The position numbers were made by a program, and so were the translations under genes. From assembly GCA_900540805.1 (NCBI GenBank), contig UQHL01000019.1:1-54636 (forward strand): DNA of 54,636 nt, given 5' to 3'. Of this stretch, positions 40,512 through 48,680 are shown in pieces (positions within the stretch are counted from its first letter, which is position 1; each line of letters starts with the position of its first letter). The notes below the pieces were generated by a model. That model was not told the DNA's origin. It made no database searches and saw only the letters and a list, made by a program, of their open reading frames with translations. The DNA is from an uncultured Eubacteriales bacterium (GTDB lineage: Bacteria > Bacillota > Clostridia > Christensenellales > Borkfalkiaceae).

Positions 40512-41957
40512 ATGACAAAAATCTGGAAAGCGGCCGCGGCGATCGGCTGTACGGCCGTAATGGTTATAGGGCTTTCCGCCTGTGACTTTTCCCTGTTCGG
40601 CAACAATTCGAAATCCGCCTATCAGGTAGCCGTGGAAAACGGTTTTCAGGGCAGCGAGGAGGATTGGCTGAAAAGTCTGCACGGCGCGGACGGCAAGGAC
40701 GGGGGCGACCTCGATATCGAAGAAATATACGCCGCCGCCGCAAAAAACGGTTACGAGGGCAGTTTTCTCGAATTTCTCAAGGAATACCTTTCCGCCGATA
40801 TCAATGAGGACAATAATACCGACGCAATCGCGCACAATCTGATGTCGTCGGTGAAAATATATTCCGCGTTCGGCAACACCGTCCGCGTCGGCGGCGGCCC
40901 GTTGGCCACAACCAAGACGACCTATGCGATCGCGCAGGGCAGCGGCGTTATCTACGATTTGAACAGGGACGCGGGCAACGCGATCATCATCACAAATTAT
41001 CACGTAGTTTATGATTACGAAAGCGACAACGGCGTGGCGGATTCCATCGATTTGTATCTGTACGGCGGCCTGGACGGCTACAGCGTCACGAGAAATTACT
41101 CGGGCGAGGTCACCGCGTATTCGGCGGGCGGCAGCAGCATTCACGCTACCTTCGTCGGCGGCGCGTCGGAATACGATATCGCGGTTCTGGAGGTACAGGG
41201 CAGCGAGGTGCTGAGAAACAGCTCGGCGGAGGAAGCCGTCGTCGGCAGCTCCGACGCGGTGGTTGCGGGCGAAAAGGTATTCGCCGTGGGCAACGCGGAG
41301 GGCGAGGGAATTTCCGTGACGAGCGGCGCGATCTCCGTGGATTCGGAATATATCACGATTCAGTCTATTTTGGGCGAGACGGATTCGTCGGGAAACCTCA
41401 AGGAAATATCCTATCGGGTCATGCGCACCGACGCCGCGATCAATTCGGGCAATTCGGGCGGCGGCCTGTACGACGCGCAGGGAAAGCTGATCGGCATCAC
41501 CAACGCCAAGCAGATGGACACGCCGAATAAAGACGGCTCCATTCACAGCGTCGATAATATGGGCTACGCGCTGCCGATCACGCAGGTGGTGGGCGTCGTG
41601 GAAAACGTCCTCGCCAACGGCGGAACGGTCAAACGCGCAACGCTCGGCGTCACGGTGCAAACCGTCGATTCGAAATCGGTTTTAAGCGGCGGCAAAGCGG
41701 TGATCGTCGAAACGGTCTCCGTATCGGAAATTACGAAAGGCTCGCTTGCGGCCTCGGCGTTTAAGGTAAACGATATCGTCAAATCCGTAACGATCGGGGA
41801 TACGACGACGGAGATCCTGCGCAACTATCAGATACGTGATCTGCTTTTGAACGTGCGCAAGGGCGATACCGTCACCGTGACGGTGGAGCGCGGCGGCGAG
41901 GAAAAAGCGCTTTCGCTCACCTTCGATCAGGACAAATATTTCACTGCGGTGGCGTAA
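40512..41957 (+). CDS. HtrA/DegP-like serine protease, lipoprotein form
   Basis: A 481-aa secreted protease for envelope quality control. It has a lipobox (GLSAC, Cys about 24) instead of the usual membrane anchor, then two copies of a small helical motif (AYQVAVENGFQGSEEDWLKS and IEEIYAAAAKNGYEGSFLEF), the first followed by GADGKDGG. The trypsin-like domain has the triad in NYHVV (His about 163), YDIAVLEV (Asp about 221) and GNSGGGLYD (Ser about 315). A PDZ domain starts near residue 385. A TATAAT at 40455-40460 is a likely -10. Confidence 0.92.
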   Translation: MTKIWKAAAAIGCTAVMVIGLSACDFSLFGNNSKSAYQVAVENGFQGSEEDWLKSLHGADGKDGGDLDIEEIYAAAAKNGYEGSFLEFLKEYLSADINEDNNTDAIAHNLMSSVKIYSAFGNTVRVGGGPLATTKTTYAIAQGSGVIYDLNRDAGNAIIITNYHVVYDYESDNGVADSIDLYLYGGLDGYSVTRNYSGEVTAYSAGGSSIHATFVGGASEYDIAVLEVQGSEVLRNSSAEEAVVGSSDAVVAGEKVFAVGNAEGEGISVTSGAISVDSEYITIQSILGETDSSGNLKEISYRVMRTDAAINSGNSGGGLYDAQGKLIGITNAKQMDTPNKDGSIHSVDNMGYALPITQVVGVVENVLANGGTVKRATLGVTVQTVDSKSVLSGGKAVIVETVSVSEITKGSLAASAFKVNDIVKSVTIGDTTTEILRNYQIRDLLLNVRKGDTVTVTVERGGEEKALSLTFDQDKYFTAVA

Positions 41958-42041
41958 CCCCGCAGCGGGCTTCGGCCCCTTAACATTCGACCACACTAAA
42001 TTTCTCTTTATATTTTTTTCATTATTTTCTCTCTTATATTT

Positions 42042-42088
42042 TTATGAAAGGGCGCATGCGCGGTTTCCGCGCGTGCGCTCTTTCATAA
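42042..42088. terminator. 22-bp hairpin after the HtrA gene
   Basis: TTATGAAAG (42042-42050) pairs with CTTTCATAA (42080-42088) and the inner 13 bases pair with two wobbles around a TTT loop. There is no long U-tract, so it may be a processing or stabilising hairpin, or a bidirectional terminator. Confidence 0.6.
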
Positions 42089-42100
42089 TTTCCGCCAAAG

Positions 42101-42359
42101 CGCTTTTCCCTCTATACAGGATATTTTACACGGCCTGTCAACGCTCTTTTCCCTTTATGCAAATATTTCCCAAGGGCTGTCGAGGTTCGTCTTTCTCTCT
42201 ATGCAGGATATTTCTCAAGGGTTGTCGAGGTTCGTCTTTCTCTCTATGCAGGATATTTTCCAAGGTTTGTCAATGCTCTTTTCCCTCTATGTAAAATATT
42301 TCCCACGGCCAGTCAAAGCTCCTTTCCCTCTATGTAAAATGTTTCCCGTTGCCCGCCGA
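42101..42359. repeat. 41-45-bp tandem repeat, six copies
   Basis: Units begin near 42101, 42142, 42186, 42231, 42274 and 42317 (41-45 bp). The best-conserved parts are CTCTATGCAGGATATTT-like and RRGGYTGTCRA-like blocks; copies three and four are nearly identical. With the hairpin at 42042 this fills most of the 542-bp spacer between htrA and the FtsK-like gene. A short open frame running through it is repeat-derived and not called as a gene. Confidence 0.8.
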
Positions 42360-42499
42360 AAGTCCCATTCTCTCTTTTTCCGTCTCTTCGCAAGATATTT
42401 TTCCGAAACCTTGACTTTTTTCCGCGGGAGGGATATAATGATAAAGTATATCACTGCCGCGCGCGGGCTTTTTTGCAGCGCGCGGAAAGGAAAAAGGTT

Positions 42500-43228
42500 A
42501 TGAAGACCGAAGAATTTATCTCCTCTCTGTCGGAGATCTCGCAAAAAAATTCCTACCGATTCGAACAGCTTCGCGCGTGCGTGCCGCTGGGCAGAGACGA
42601 CGCGGGCAACGTCGCGGTGGCGCACCGCGAAGAGAATCCCGAACGCTATCACCACGTCTGCGTGACGGGCGCGGGGCGCGGCGGGTTTATCCGTCGGCTG
42701 GTCGTGACGCTCTCCTGTCTGTACGATCGGGGGGAAGCGTCCTTTCTCGTCCTTTCCCCGCACGAGGAATACGGCGAGCTGCTCCGCCTCAAGGCGGCGG
42801 ACGTCACCGTCCCGTTTATCCGTTCGTCGGCGGATTACCTCGCTGCGCTGGACGCCGTGCGCGAGCTGGTGCGCATGCGCTCCTTAAACGTCGGATTTCC
42901 CCGTCTGTTCGTTGTTTTGGACGGGCTCGAGGATTTGCCCGACGCCAAGCGCGACGGGATGCTGGAGCCCTACAGGCTGTGTTTCGACGCGGTGGGCGCG
43001 GGCAAGGTGGAGATCGTCACGGGCGTAGATCTGTTAAAGAGCATTTTCAGCGGCTATCCGGGCGCGTTCGTGGGGATCGGCAACTGCCTCGTCACCCCGA
43101 AAGGGGAGGGGAAGGCGGACGTCACTTACGTCAACACCGATTCCTCGCTGACTCTTCCCGCGGAGATTTCCTTTCCCGATTCGCCCTCGCTCGCGGAAAC
43201 GATCGATTTTTTCAATTCTTTGGCCTGA
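42500..43228 (+). CDS. FtsK/SpoIIIE-like protein with degenerate P-loop
   Basis: A 242-aa cytoplasmic protein resembling the ATPase core of FtsK/SpoIIIE translocases: the order VPLGRDDAGNVAVA, HVCVTGAGRGGFIRRLVVTLSC, FLVLSPHEEYGEL, LDAVRELVRMRSL and LFVVLDGLEDL (Walker B-like) follows the FtsK domain. The Walker A lysine is missing (GAGRGGF in place of G-x4-GKS), so it probably does not hydrolyse ATP. The ATG follows GGAAAGG. No membrane domain. Function unknown; assignment moderate. Confidence 0.6.
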   Translation: MKTEEFISSLSEISQKNSYRFEQLRACVPLGRDDAGNVAVAHREENPERYHHVCVTGAGRGGFIRRLVVTLSCLYDRGEASFLVLSPHEEYGELLRLKAADVTVPFIRSSADYLAALDAVRELVRMRSLNVGFPRLFVVLDGLEDLPDAKRDGMLEPYRLCFDAVGAGKVEIVTGVDLLKSIFSGYPGAFVGIGNCLVTPKGEGKADVTYVNTDSSLTLPAEISFPDSPSLAETIDFFNSLA

Positions 43229-43266
43229 AAAGCGGACCTCCCCTGAAAAATAAAAATTTTTTATAT

Positions 43267-43337
43267 AAAATGCCCGCCTTCGCCCGGGAAACAAACGGCC
43301 TTTCCTTTTGTCGGCCGGACGGGCGGCGGCATTTTTT
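43267..43337 (+). terminator. Long hairpin and U-tract before mutY
   Basis: AAAATGCC (43267-43274) pairs with GGCATTTT (43328-43335) with further CGCC/GGCG pairing inside, ending in six Ts. The loop is long, so efficiency is uncertain. Confidence 0.5.
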
Positions 43338-43355
43338 CGGAGACAAAAAGTAACC

Positions 43356-44408
43356 ATGCAGAAAACGGACGATTTTCCCTATTCCCTCATTGCGGCCCCG
43401 CTGCTGGAGTGGTACCGCGCGAACAAGCGCGCCCTTCCGTGGCGGGAAAATCCGACGCCCTACCGCGTGTGGGTGTCGGAAATCATGCTGCAGCAGACGC
43501 GCGTCGAAGCCGCAAGAGACTATTATCTCCGCTTTCTGCGGGAGCTTCCCGACGTCGAAGCCCTGGCCGAATGCGAAGAGGACAGGCTTTTGAAGCTGTG
43601 GGAGGGGTTGGGCTATTACAGCAGGGTGCGGAATATGCAGAAAGCGGCAAAGCTCGTCGTCGAAAAATACGGCGGCGATTTTCCGCGCGAAGAAAAGGCT
43701 CTCAAGGCGCTTCCCGGAATCGGGGAATATACGGCGGGCGCGATATTGTCCATCGCCTACGGTCTGCCCGTGCCCGCGGTGGACGGCAACGTCTTTCGGG
43801 TGCTTTCCCGCCTGAGCGAAAATCCGACGGACATTTCCGAGCCGGCCTACCGTAACTATCTGGCGGAAAAGCTTCGCGCGGCCTATCCCCGCGACGGCGC
43901 GGGGTGTTCGGATTTTACCCAAAGCCTCATGGAGCTGGGCGCGCTCGTCTGTACGCCACGTTCCCCCTCGTGCGCAAAATGCCCCTTAAACGGCTTGTGC
44001 CGCGCGGCGGCGCACGGCACGCAGACGCGGTATCCCGTTCTGCCCGAAAAAAAGGAAAAGCGGAAAGAAAGGGTTTTCGTCTTTCTTTTGGAAACCCCGC
44101 GTGGGATCGCGGTGCGGCGAAGGGAAACGGGCGTCTTAAAGGGCATGGACGAGTTTCCCTCCCATGTCGTCAAAGGGGAGGAAACGCCCGAAGAGGTGCT
44201 TAAGGCATGGGGCGTGTCCGCGTTCACGGTCGTCAGAAGCAAAAATTACACGCATATTTTCACGCATATCCGCTGGGATATGACGTGCTTTTACGTCCGC
44301 GCGGAAATCGTTCCTTTCCCCACCTATTCTCTGGAGGAGATAGAACGGGACGTCTCCCTGCCCACGGCGTTTCGCCAGTGCGAGGAAATCCTTTTTCTGC
44401 TGGCTTAA
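43356..44408 (+). CDS. mutY: A/G-specific adenine glycosylase
   Basis: A 350-aa base-excision repair enzyme that removes adenine opposite 8-oxoguanine. Catalytic Glu lies in WVSEIMLQQTRVEA (about residues 38-51); the HhH motif is LPGIGEYTAGAI; catalytic Asp is in VDGNVFRVLSRL (about residue 142). The 4Fe-4S cluster cysteines are in CTPRSPSCAKCPLNGLC (about 199-215). A divergent NUDIX-like C-terminal domain follows from about residue 230. ATG 43356 was chosen because the conserved part begins there. Confidence 0.95.
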   Translation: MQKTDDFPYSLIAAPLLEWYRANKRALPWRENPTPYRVWVSEIMLQQTRVEAARDYYLRFLRELPDVEALAECEEDRLLKLWEGLGYYSRVRNMQKAAKLVVEKYGGDFPREEKALKALPGIGEYTAGAILSIAYGLPVPAVDGNVFRVLSRLSENPTDISEPAYRNYLAEKLRAAYPRDGAGCSDFTQSLMELGALVCTPRSPSCAKCPLNGLCRAAAHGTQTRYPVLPEKKEKRKERVFVFLLETPRGIAVRRRETGVLKGMDEFPSHVVKGEETPEEVLKAWGVSAFTVVRSKNYTHIFTHIRWDMTCFYVRAEIVPFPTYSLEEIERDVSLPTAFRQCEEILFLLA

Positions 44409-44457
44409 GGAAAGATAAAAACCCCTTTCCGCCGACGAGGAAAACGAGGAAAACAAG

Positions 44458-44922
44458 ATGAAAAAACAATATAAGCTCAATTTCGAAATGGTACCCGAAG
44501 AGTGCTGGTATGCCAATTTAAGGAGCGTTCTGCCTCCCGCACAGTGGGACAGGGTGCGCAGGGACGCGTATGCCCGCGCTGGCGGGCGATGTATGATTTG
44601 CGGCGCGCCGGCGTCGCGGCTGGAAGCGCACGAGCGCTGGAGCTACGACGATAAGAAAAAGCTTCAGAAGCTGGAGACGGTCGCGGCGGTCTGCCGTCGC
44701 TGTCACGAGGTGATCCACATCGGCCGCACGGCGCTGATCGGGCGGGGCGCGGAGGCGATGGAGCATTTCATGAAAGTAAACGGCTGTACGCAGAGCGAAT
44801 ATCACGAGGCCTTGGGCGAGGCCAACCGCCTTTATTTAGAGAGGAATAAGGTCGAGGGCTGGGCGACGGATCTTTCCTGGCTGAAGGATAATTTCGGGAT
44901 ATCGCCGCCCTTCGGCCGCTGA
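44458..44922 (+). CDS. HNH-like zinc-binding protein
   Basis: A 154-aa protein with CMICGAP (CxxC, about residues 45-51), LEAHERWSYDD, and CRRCHEVIHIGR (CxxC-H, about 81-92), a layout typical of HNH/treble-clef nuclease-like domains. The C-terminal half (AMEHFMKVNGCTQSEYHEAL) is helical. Many genomes encode such stand-alone proteins; a nuclease role is not proven. It starts 49 bp after mutY, probably in the same transcript. Confidence 0.7.
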   Translation: MKKQYKLNFEMVPEECWYANLRSVLPPAQWDRVRRDAYARAGGRCMICGAPASRLEAHERWSYDDKKKLQKLETVAAVCRRCHEVIHIGRTALIGRGAEAMEHFMKVNGCTQSEYHEALGEANRLYLERNKVEGWATDLSWLKDNFGISPPFGR

Positions 44923-45147
44923 AAACGGCTTTGGTTCGGCACGGGACGGCCCCCTTGCACGGTTTTTTCCGACTTCATATCCACCCCGTTTTTCGGTTCT
45001 TTTTATTCCGATTTCGTGTCCCCCTCGTTTCCTCGTTTTCGGGGCTTCCGCTTTCGCTTTCCGCCCGAAAAATGATGGATTTTGTCACTCGCGGAAAAAA
45101 CGGTACAAAAAAATTGGGAAAATATTCCCGAAAAGTACATTTTTATA

Positions 45148-45176
45148 TTGAAAAAATAGAAAAGGTGTGATATAAT
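45148..45176 (+). promoter_or_regulatory. Promoter of the flavodoxin-fold reductase
   Basis: TTGAAA (45148-45153), 17-bp spacer, TATAAT (45171-45176). The rest of the 44923-45206 spacer shows nothing recognisable. Confidence 0.7.
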
Positions 45177-45206
45177 ACATAAAAGAAAAGGGAGGGCGTA
45201 AAAAAC

Positions 45207-45824
45207 ATGAAAGTCATTTTGGTCAACGGAAGTCCTCACGCGGAGGGCTGCACCTATACGGCGTTGAAGGAAGTGGAAAAGGCGTTGAACGCGGACGGCG
45301 TGGAAACGGAACTTTTTCAGCTGGGCACTGCCCCGATTTCGGGCTGCATCGGGTGCGGCGTTTGCCGCAGGCAGGGCAAATGCTTTATCGACGATAAGGT
45401 CAACGAATTTACGGCGAAAGCGGCTTCCGCCGACGGATTTGTGTTCGGTACGCCCGTGCATTACGCCTCCGCCTGCGGGGCCATGACCTCGTTTATGGAC
45501 CGCGCCTTTTACAGCGGAGGAAAATCGCTGTGGTTCAAGCCTGCCGCCGCGGTAGTCAGCTGTCGCCGCGCGGGGAGCACCGCCACGTTCGATATGATGA
45601 ACAAATATTTCACGATCAGCTCCATGCCCGTCGTTTCCTCCACGTATTGGAACGAAGTGCACGGCAGCAAGCCCGAGGACGTTTTTAAGGACGAGGAGGG
45701 CTTGCAGACCATGCGCGCGTTGGGGCATAATATGGCCTGGCTTTTGGGTTGTATTGCCGCGGGCAGAAAAGCGGGGCTCGAGCCCGTGCGCGAAAAGAAG
45801 ATATACACCAATTTCGTCCGTTGA
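45207..45824 (+). CDS. NADPH-dependent FMN reductase, flavodoxin-fold family
   Basis: A 205-aa cytoplasmic flavoprotein. The FMN phosphate loop VNGSPHAEGCTYTAL (residues 6-20), the iron-sulfur-flavoprotein-like cysteines in SGCIGCGVCRRQGKC (about residues 45-59) and GTPVHYASACGAMTSFMDR are diagnostic. The cysteine set may hold a redox disulfide or an Fe-S cluster. GGGAGG precedes the ATG. Electron donor and target unknown. Confidence 0.88.
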   Translation: MKVILVNGSPHAEGCTYTALKEVEKALNADGVETELFQLGTAPISGCIGCGVCRRQGKCFIDDKVNEFTAKAASADGFVFGTPVHYASACGAMTSFMDRAFYSGGKSLWFKPAAAVVSCRRAGSTATFDMMNKYFTISSMPVVSSTYWNEVHGSKPEDVFKDEEGLQTMRALGHNMAWLLGCIAAGRKAGLEPVREKKIYTNFVR

Positions 45825-45873
45825 CGGGCAAAGCGTCTTTTTGAAATCATATAATTTAAGAGAGGGATTGTTT

Positions 45874-46836
45874 ATGCAGGAATATATCGTCGGGATCGAT
45901 CTGGGCGGCATGAGCGCGAAAGCCGCGCTGTTCGATGCGGAAGGCAAAATTTTGGGCAAGACGACCGTGATCACGCGGGCGTCGGACGGGTTTGAGGGCA
46001 CGGCCGAAAAGCTTGCGGACGCGGCGAAGGCCGCCGCGGAAAAGGCGGGCGTTCCCTTCGGGTCGGTCAGGGCGGTGGGGATCGCTTCCCCCGGCGTGGT
46101 CAACAGCAAAACGGGCGTGGTGCTCAAATGGGGAAATTACGGCTGGCTCAACGTTCCCTTGGGAGAAACGATGGAAAAGCTGACGGGGAAAGAGGTCTAT
46201 GTCGCCAACGACGCCAATGCGGCGGCGTTGGGCGAGGCGAAATTCGGCGCCAGCGCCGTCTATGAAAGCAGTATTTTTATTACGCTGGGCACGGGCGTAG
46301 GCGGCGGGATCATCGTCGGTGGAAAAATGCTGGAGGGCTACATGAGCGCGGGCGCGGAGATCGGGCACATGATTTTGCGCGAGGGCGGCGCGCTGTGCGG
46401 CTGCGGCAGGCACGGCTGCTTCGAGTGCTATGCTTCGGCCACCGCTCTGATCCGTCAGACCAAGAAAAAAATGGAAGACAACTGCGACAGTAAAATGTGG
46501 GAGGTCGCCCGCAATTCGCTGGACAACGTGGACGGCAGAACGGCGTTCGAAGCCGCGCGGCAGGGGGATAAGGACGCGCAGGAGGTAGTGAAAAAATACG
46601 TCGGTTATCTCTCCGAGGGGATCGCCGACCTCGTCAATATCCTTCGTCCCGAAGCGATCGTACTCGGCGGAGGGATCGCCAACGAGGGCGAAGCGTTGTT
46701 CGTGCCGCTGAGAAAGGCGGTTGACGAGAGAAGCTATATTTCTTCCGCCGTCGTGCCCTTGAAGATCGTGGGCGCAAAGCTGGGCAACGACGCGGGCATG
46801 TACGGCGCCTATGCGCTTGCCAAAGCCAATTTATAA
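45874..46836 (+). CDS. ROK-family sugar kinase, probable glucokinase
   Basis: A 320-aa ATP-dependent sugar kinase. It has the ATP-binding VGIDLGGMSAKAALFD (residues 6-21; the usual Thr after GG is Met), VANDANAAALGEAKFG with the catalytic Asp, GTGVGGGIIV and the zinc/ROK signature GGALCGCGRHGCFECYAS (about 169-186). ATG 45874 follows AGAGGGA at 7 nt; upstream in-frame starts lie in the previous gene. Glucose is the likeliest substrate, but the preference cannot be read from sequence. Confidence 0.9.
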   Translation: MQEYIVGIDLGGMSAKAALFDAEGKILGKTTVITRASDGFEGTAEKLADAAKAAAEKAGVPFGSVRAVGIASPGVVNSKTGVVLKWGNYGWLNVPLGETMEKLTGKEVYVANDANAAALGEAKFGASAVYESSIFITLGTGVGGGIIVGGKMLEGYMSAGAEIGHMILREGGALCGCGRHGCFECYASATALIRQTKKKMEDNCDSKMWEVARNSLDNVDGRTAFEAARQGDKDAQEVVKKYVGYLSEGIADLVNILRPEAIVLGGGIANEGEALFVPLRKAVDERSYISSAVVPLKIVGAKLGNDAGMYGAYALAKANL

Positions 46837-46880
46837 ACGAAAATCTTTGCGAAAATAAACGTAAGAGGGGAAAGGAGAAT

Positions 46881-48680
46881 ATGGAAAAAATCAAAAATAG
46901 AAATCGGGCGCTTGCGTTTCTGCTGCTTTTGTTGTGTTCGATTCTTTTGCTCGCCGCGGCCGGTTGCGGCGACATAAACGTAAAATATAAGCTTTCCTTC
47001 GATTCAAACGGCGGTACGGAATGTGCGGCCGTTTCTTCGGACGATATAACGACGCTTAAAATTCCTTCCGATCCGAAGAAAGAGAACTTTGTTTTCGACG
47101 GGTGGTTTTGGGACGACGGCAGCTGGGAGAAGCCCTTTACGGTCAATTCCATTCTCGATCAGCCTGTTTCCGAATACATGACTATGACCGTTTACGCAAA
47201 ATGGAAGGGCGTTTCCGTGTCCGTGTCCATGAAAAACGGCGAAACGGCCGAGACGAAGCAGATCGAGTACGGCGCGCCCTATGTTTTGCCCGTTCCGACG
47301 GGCGAGGCGGGGGACAAATTTCTCGGCTGGGCGACGGGCGCGGACAAAAAAGCTTTTCTGACGGACGAGGCGGGCAAAAGCCTTTCCGACTGTGATTTTT
47401 TGTCCGCGGAGGCGGTTGCCGTCTGGAAAGAAGGCAAGATAGCCTTGACGTTGAACGCCGGAAAAGGAACGCTCGATACAAAAATTTATTATGCGTTCAA
47501 AGGCTCGCCCGTGGGCGCGCTTCCCGTGCCGTTTTTGGACGGCTTCAGCTTCGCGGGCTGGTTTACGGCCGAGACGGGCGGCGAGAAAGTAGGCGAAGCT
47601 TCCGTTTTGGACGGCGCTCTTACCCTTTACGCGCGCTATGAAGAAATCAGGCATATCCGCATTACATACGACGGAAACGGCGGCGAAAGCGATTGGGATA
47701 CCCCGGCGCAAACCGCGCCCGAGGGCGAGGCGATACTGCTGGAATACTGTTCTTTCCGTCGGGACGGCTGTACGTTCGAGGGCTGGGAATGCAACGGCGT
47801 TATCTATCAGCCGTATGAAAGCGTCTCGTTCGAACCGGGCGAATACGTGATGAAAGCGGTATGGAAAGGTGTTCCTTACACTGTCAAATTTGAAGGCGGA
47901 GAATGCGGCGTGGGAGATATGCAGCCGCAGAACTTTGTCTGCGGCGAAGACAAGGCGCTTGCGCCCAACGCCTTTACTCGGCGGGGATATAAATTTTTGC
48001 ATTGGGAAAACTTATTTTCCGACGCCGTTTATACGGACGGGCAGATCGTTTCCGACTTGACTACGCTCGAAGGGGACGTCGTATATTTGAGGGCGAAGTG
48101 GGCGCCCATACAATATACCGTCGTCTTTAAGGAAAGCGCGGAGGCGGCGGACGGAATTCGGATCGAGTGTCTTTACGATCAGTGGAAAAGTCTTCCGGAT
48201 TTGTATATCGAGAAAGAGGGATATCATCTGTCTGCCTGGCAACAGACAGGCGCCTCCGGTATAATTCTCGGGCTTGGCGACCATATTTATAATCTGACGG
48301 AAACGGACGGCGCCGTTTTGGTTTTCTATCCCAAAATGGAGCGCAACCGCTACACGATTGTCTTTGGCAGAGAAGAGGTATCCCTGGAATACGGACAGGA
48401 ATTCGAGCTGCCTGAACCTCCCGCGAAAACGGGCTACGAGTTCGCCGGCTGGCGCTTCGATAGCTGGTATGCGACGGAGGAGTACGCTTCGGGGTCGTAT
48501 CGCGCGGGCGAAATCGTGAAAAACGTCACGTTGCGTCACGACGTCGAGGTTAACGCATACGAGAATTGGACGCCCCTAACCTTTATACCCTTCGGCTGTT
48601 CGCGGACGACGGCAGCGGCAAAACCCTCGACGTACAGGCGACTTACGACGAAGATCTTACGCTTCCGATCGATTGGATAA
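46881..48680 (+). CDS. Large InlB-repeat surface lipoprotein, 5' part (frameshifted)
   Basis: The first part of a broken gene. A lipoprotein signal (lipobox AAGC, Cys about 29) is followed by about seven InlB B-type / Listeria-Bacteroides repeats of about 70-80 residues, with hallmark lines LSFDSNGGTECA, GFSFAGWFTAETGG, ITYDGNGGES and GYEFAGWRF, typical of surface adhesins. Reading remains homologous to about residue 562; the last roughly 38 residues are out of frame because one base appears missing near the C run at 48573-48576. The ATG follows AAAGGAG, 44 bp after the ROK gene. Confidence 0.85.
   Translation: MEKIKNRNRALAFLLLLLCSILLLAAAGCGDINVKYKLSFDSNGGTECAAVSSDDITTLKIPSDPKKENFVFDGWFWDDGSWEKPFTVNSILDQPVSEYMTMTVYAKWKGVSVSVSMKNGETAETKQIEYGAPYVLPVPTGEAGDKFLGWATGADKKAFLTDEAGKSLSDCDFLSAEAVAVWKEGKIALTLNAGKGTLDTKIYYAFKGSPVGALPVPFLDGFSFAGWFTAETGGEKVGEASVLDGALTLYARYEEIRHIRITYDGNGGESDWDTPAQTAPEGEAILLEYCSFRRDGCTFEGWECNGVIYQPYESVSFEPGEYVMKAVWKGVPYTVKFEGGECGVGDMQPQNFVCGEDKALAPNAFTRRGYKFLHWENLFSDAVYTDGQIVSDLTTLEGDVVYLRAKWAPIQYTVVFKESAEAADGIRIECLYDQWKSLPDLYIEKEGYHLSAWQQTGASGIILGLGDHIYNLTETDGAVLVFYPKMERNRYTIVFGREEVSLEYGQEFELPEPPAKTGYEFAGWRFDSWYATEEYASGSYRAGEIVKNVTLRHDVEVNAYENWTPLTFIPFGCSRTTAAAKPSTYRRLTTKILRFRSIG

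Noticed and set aside
42073..42294. A 73-codon frame with repeated FSLCRIF-like units
   Set aside because: It is the translation of the 41-45-bp tandem array; the unit length is not a multiple of three throughout, and there is no ribosome site.
42101..42359. Possible CRISPR array
   Set aside because: The similarity covers the whole unit with no unique spacers between repeats, and no cas genes are present. The same holds for arrays at 14941, 28461, 38201 and 50896.
42101..42359. Tandem promoters on the minus strand (TTGACA-like hexamer in each unit)
   Set aside because: At 17 bp the hexamers are TGTATA, TGCATA or TACATA, poor matches to a -10 box, and no minus-strand gene follows.
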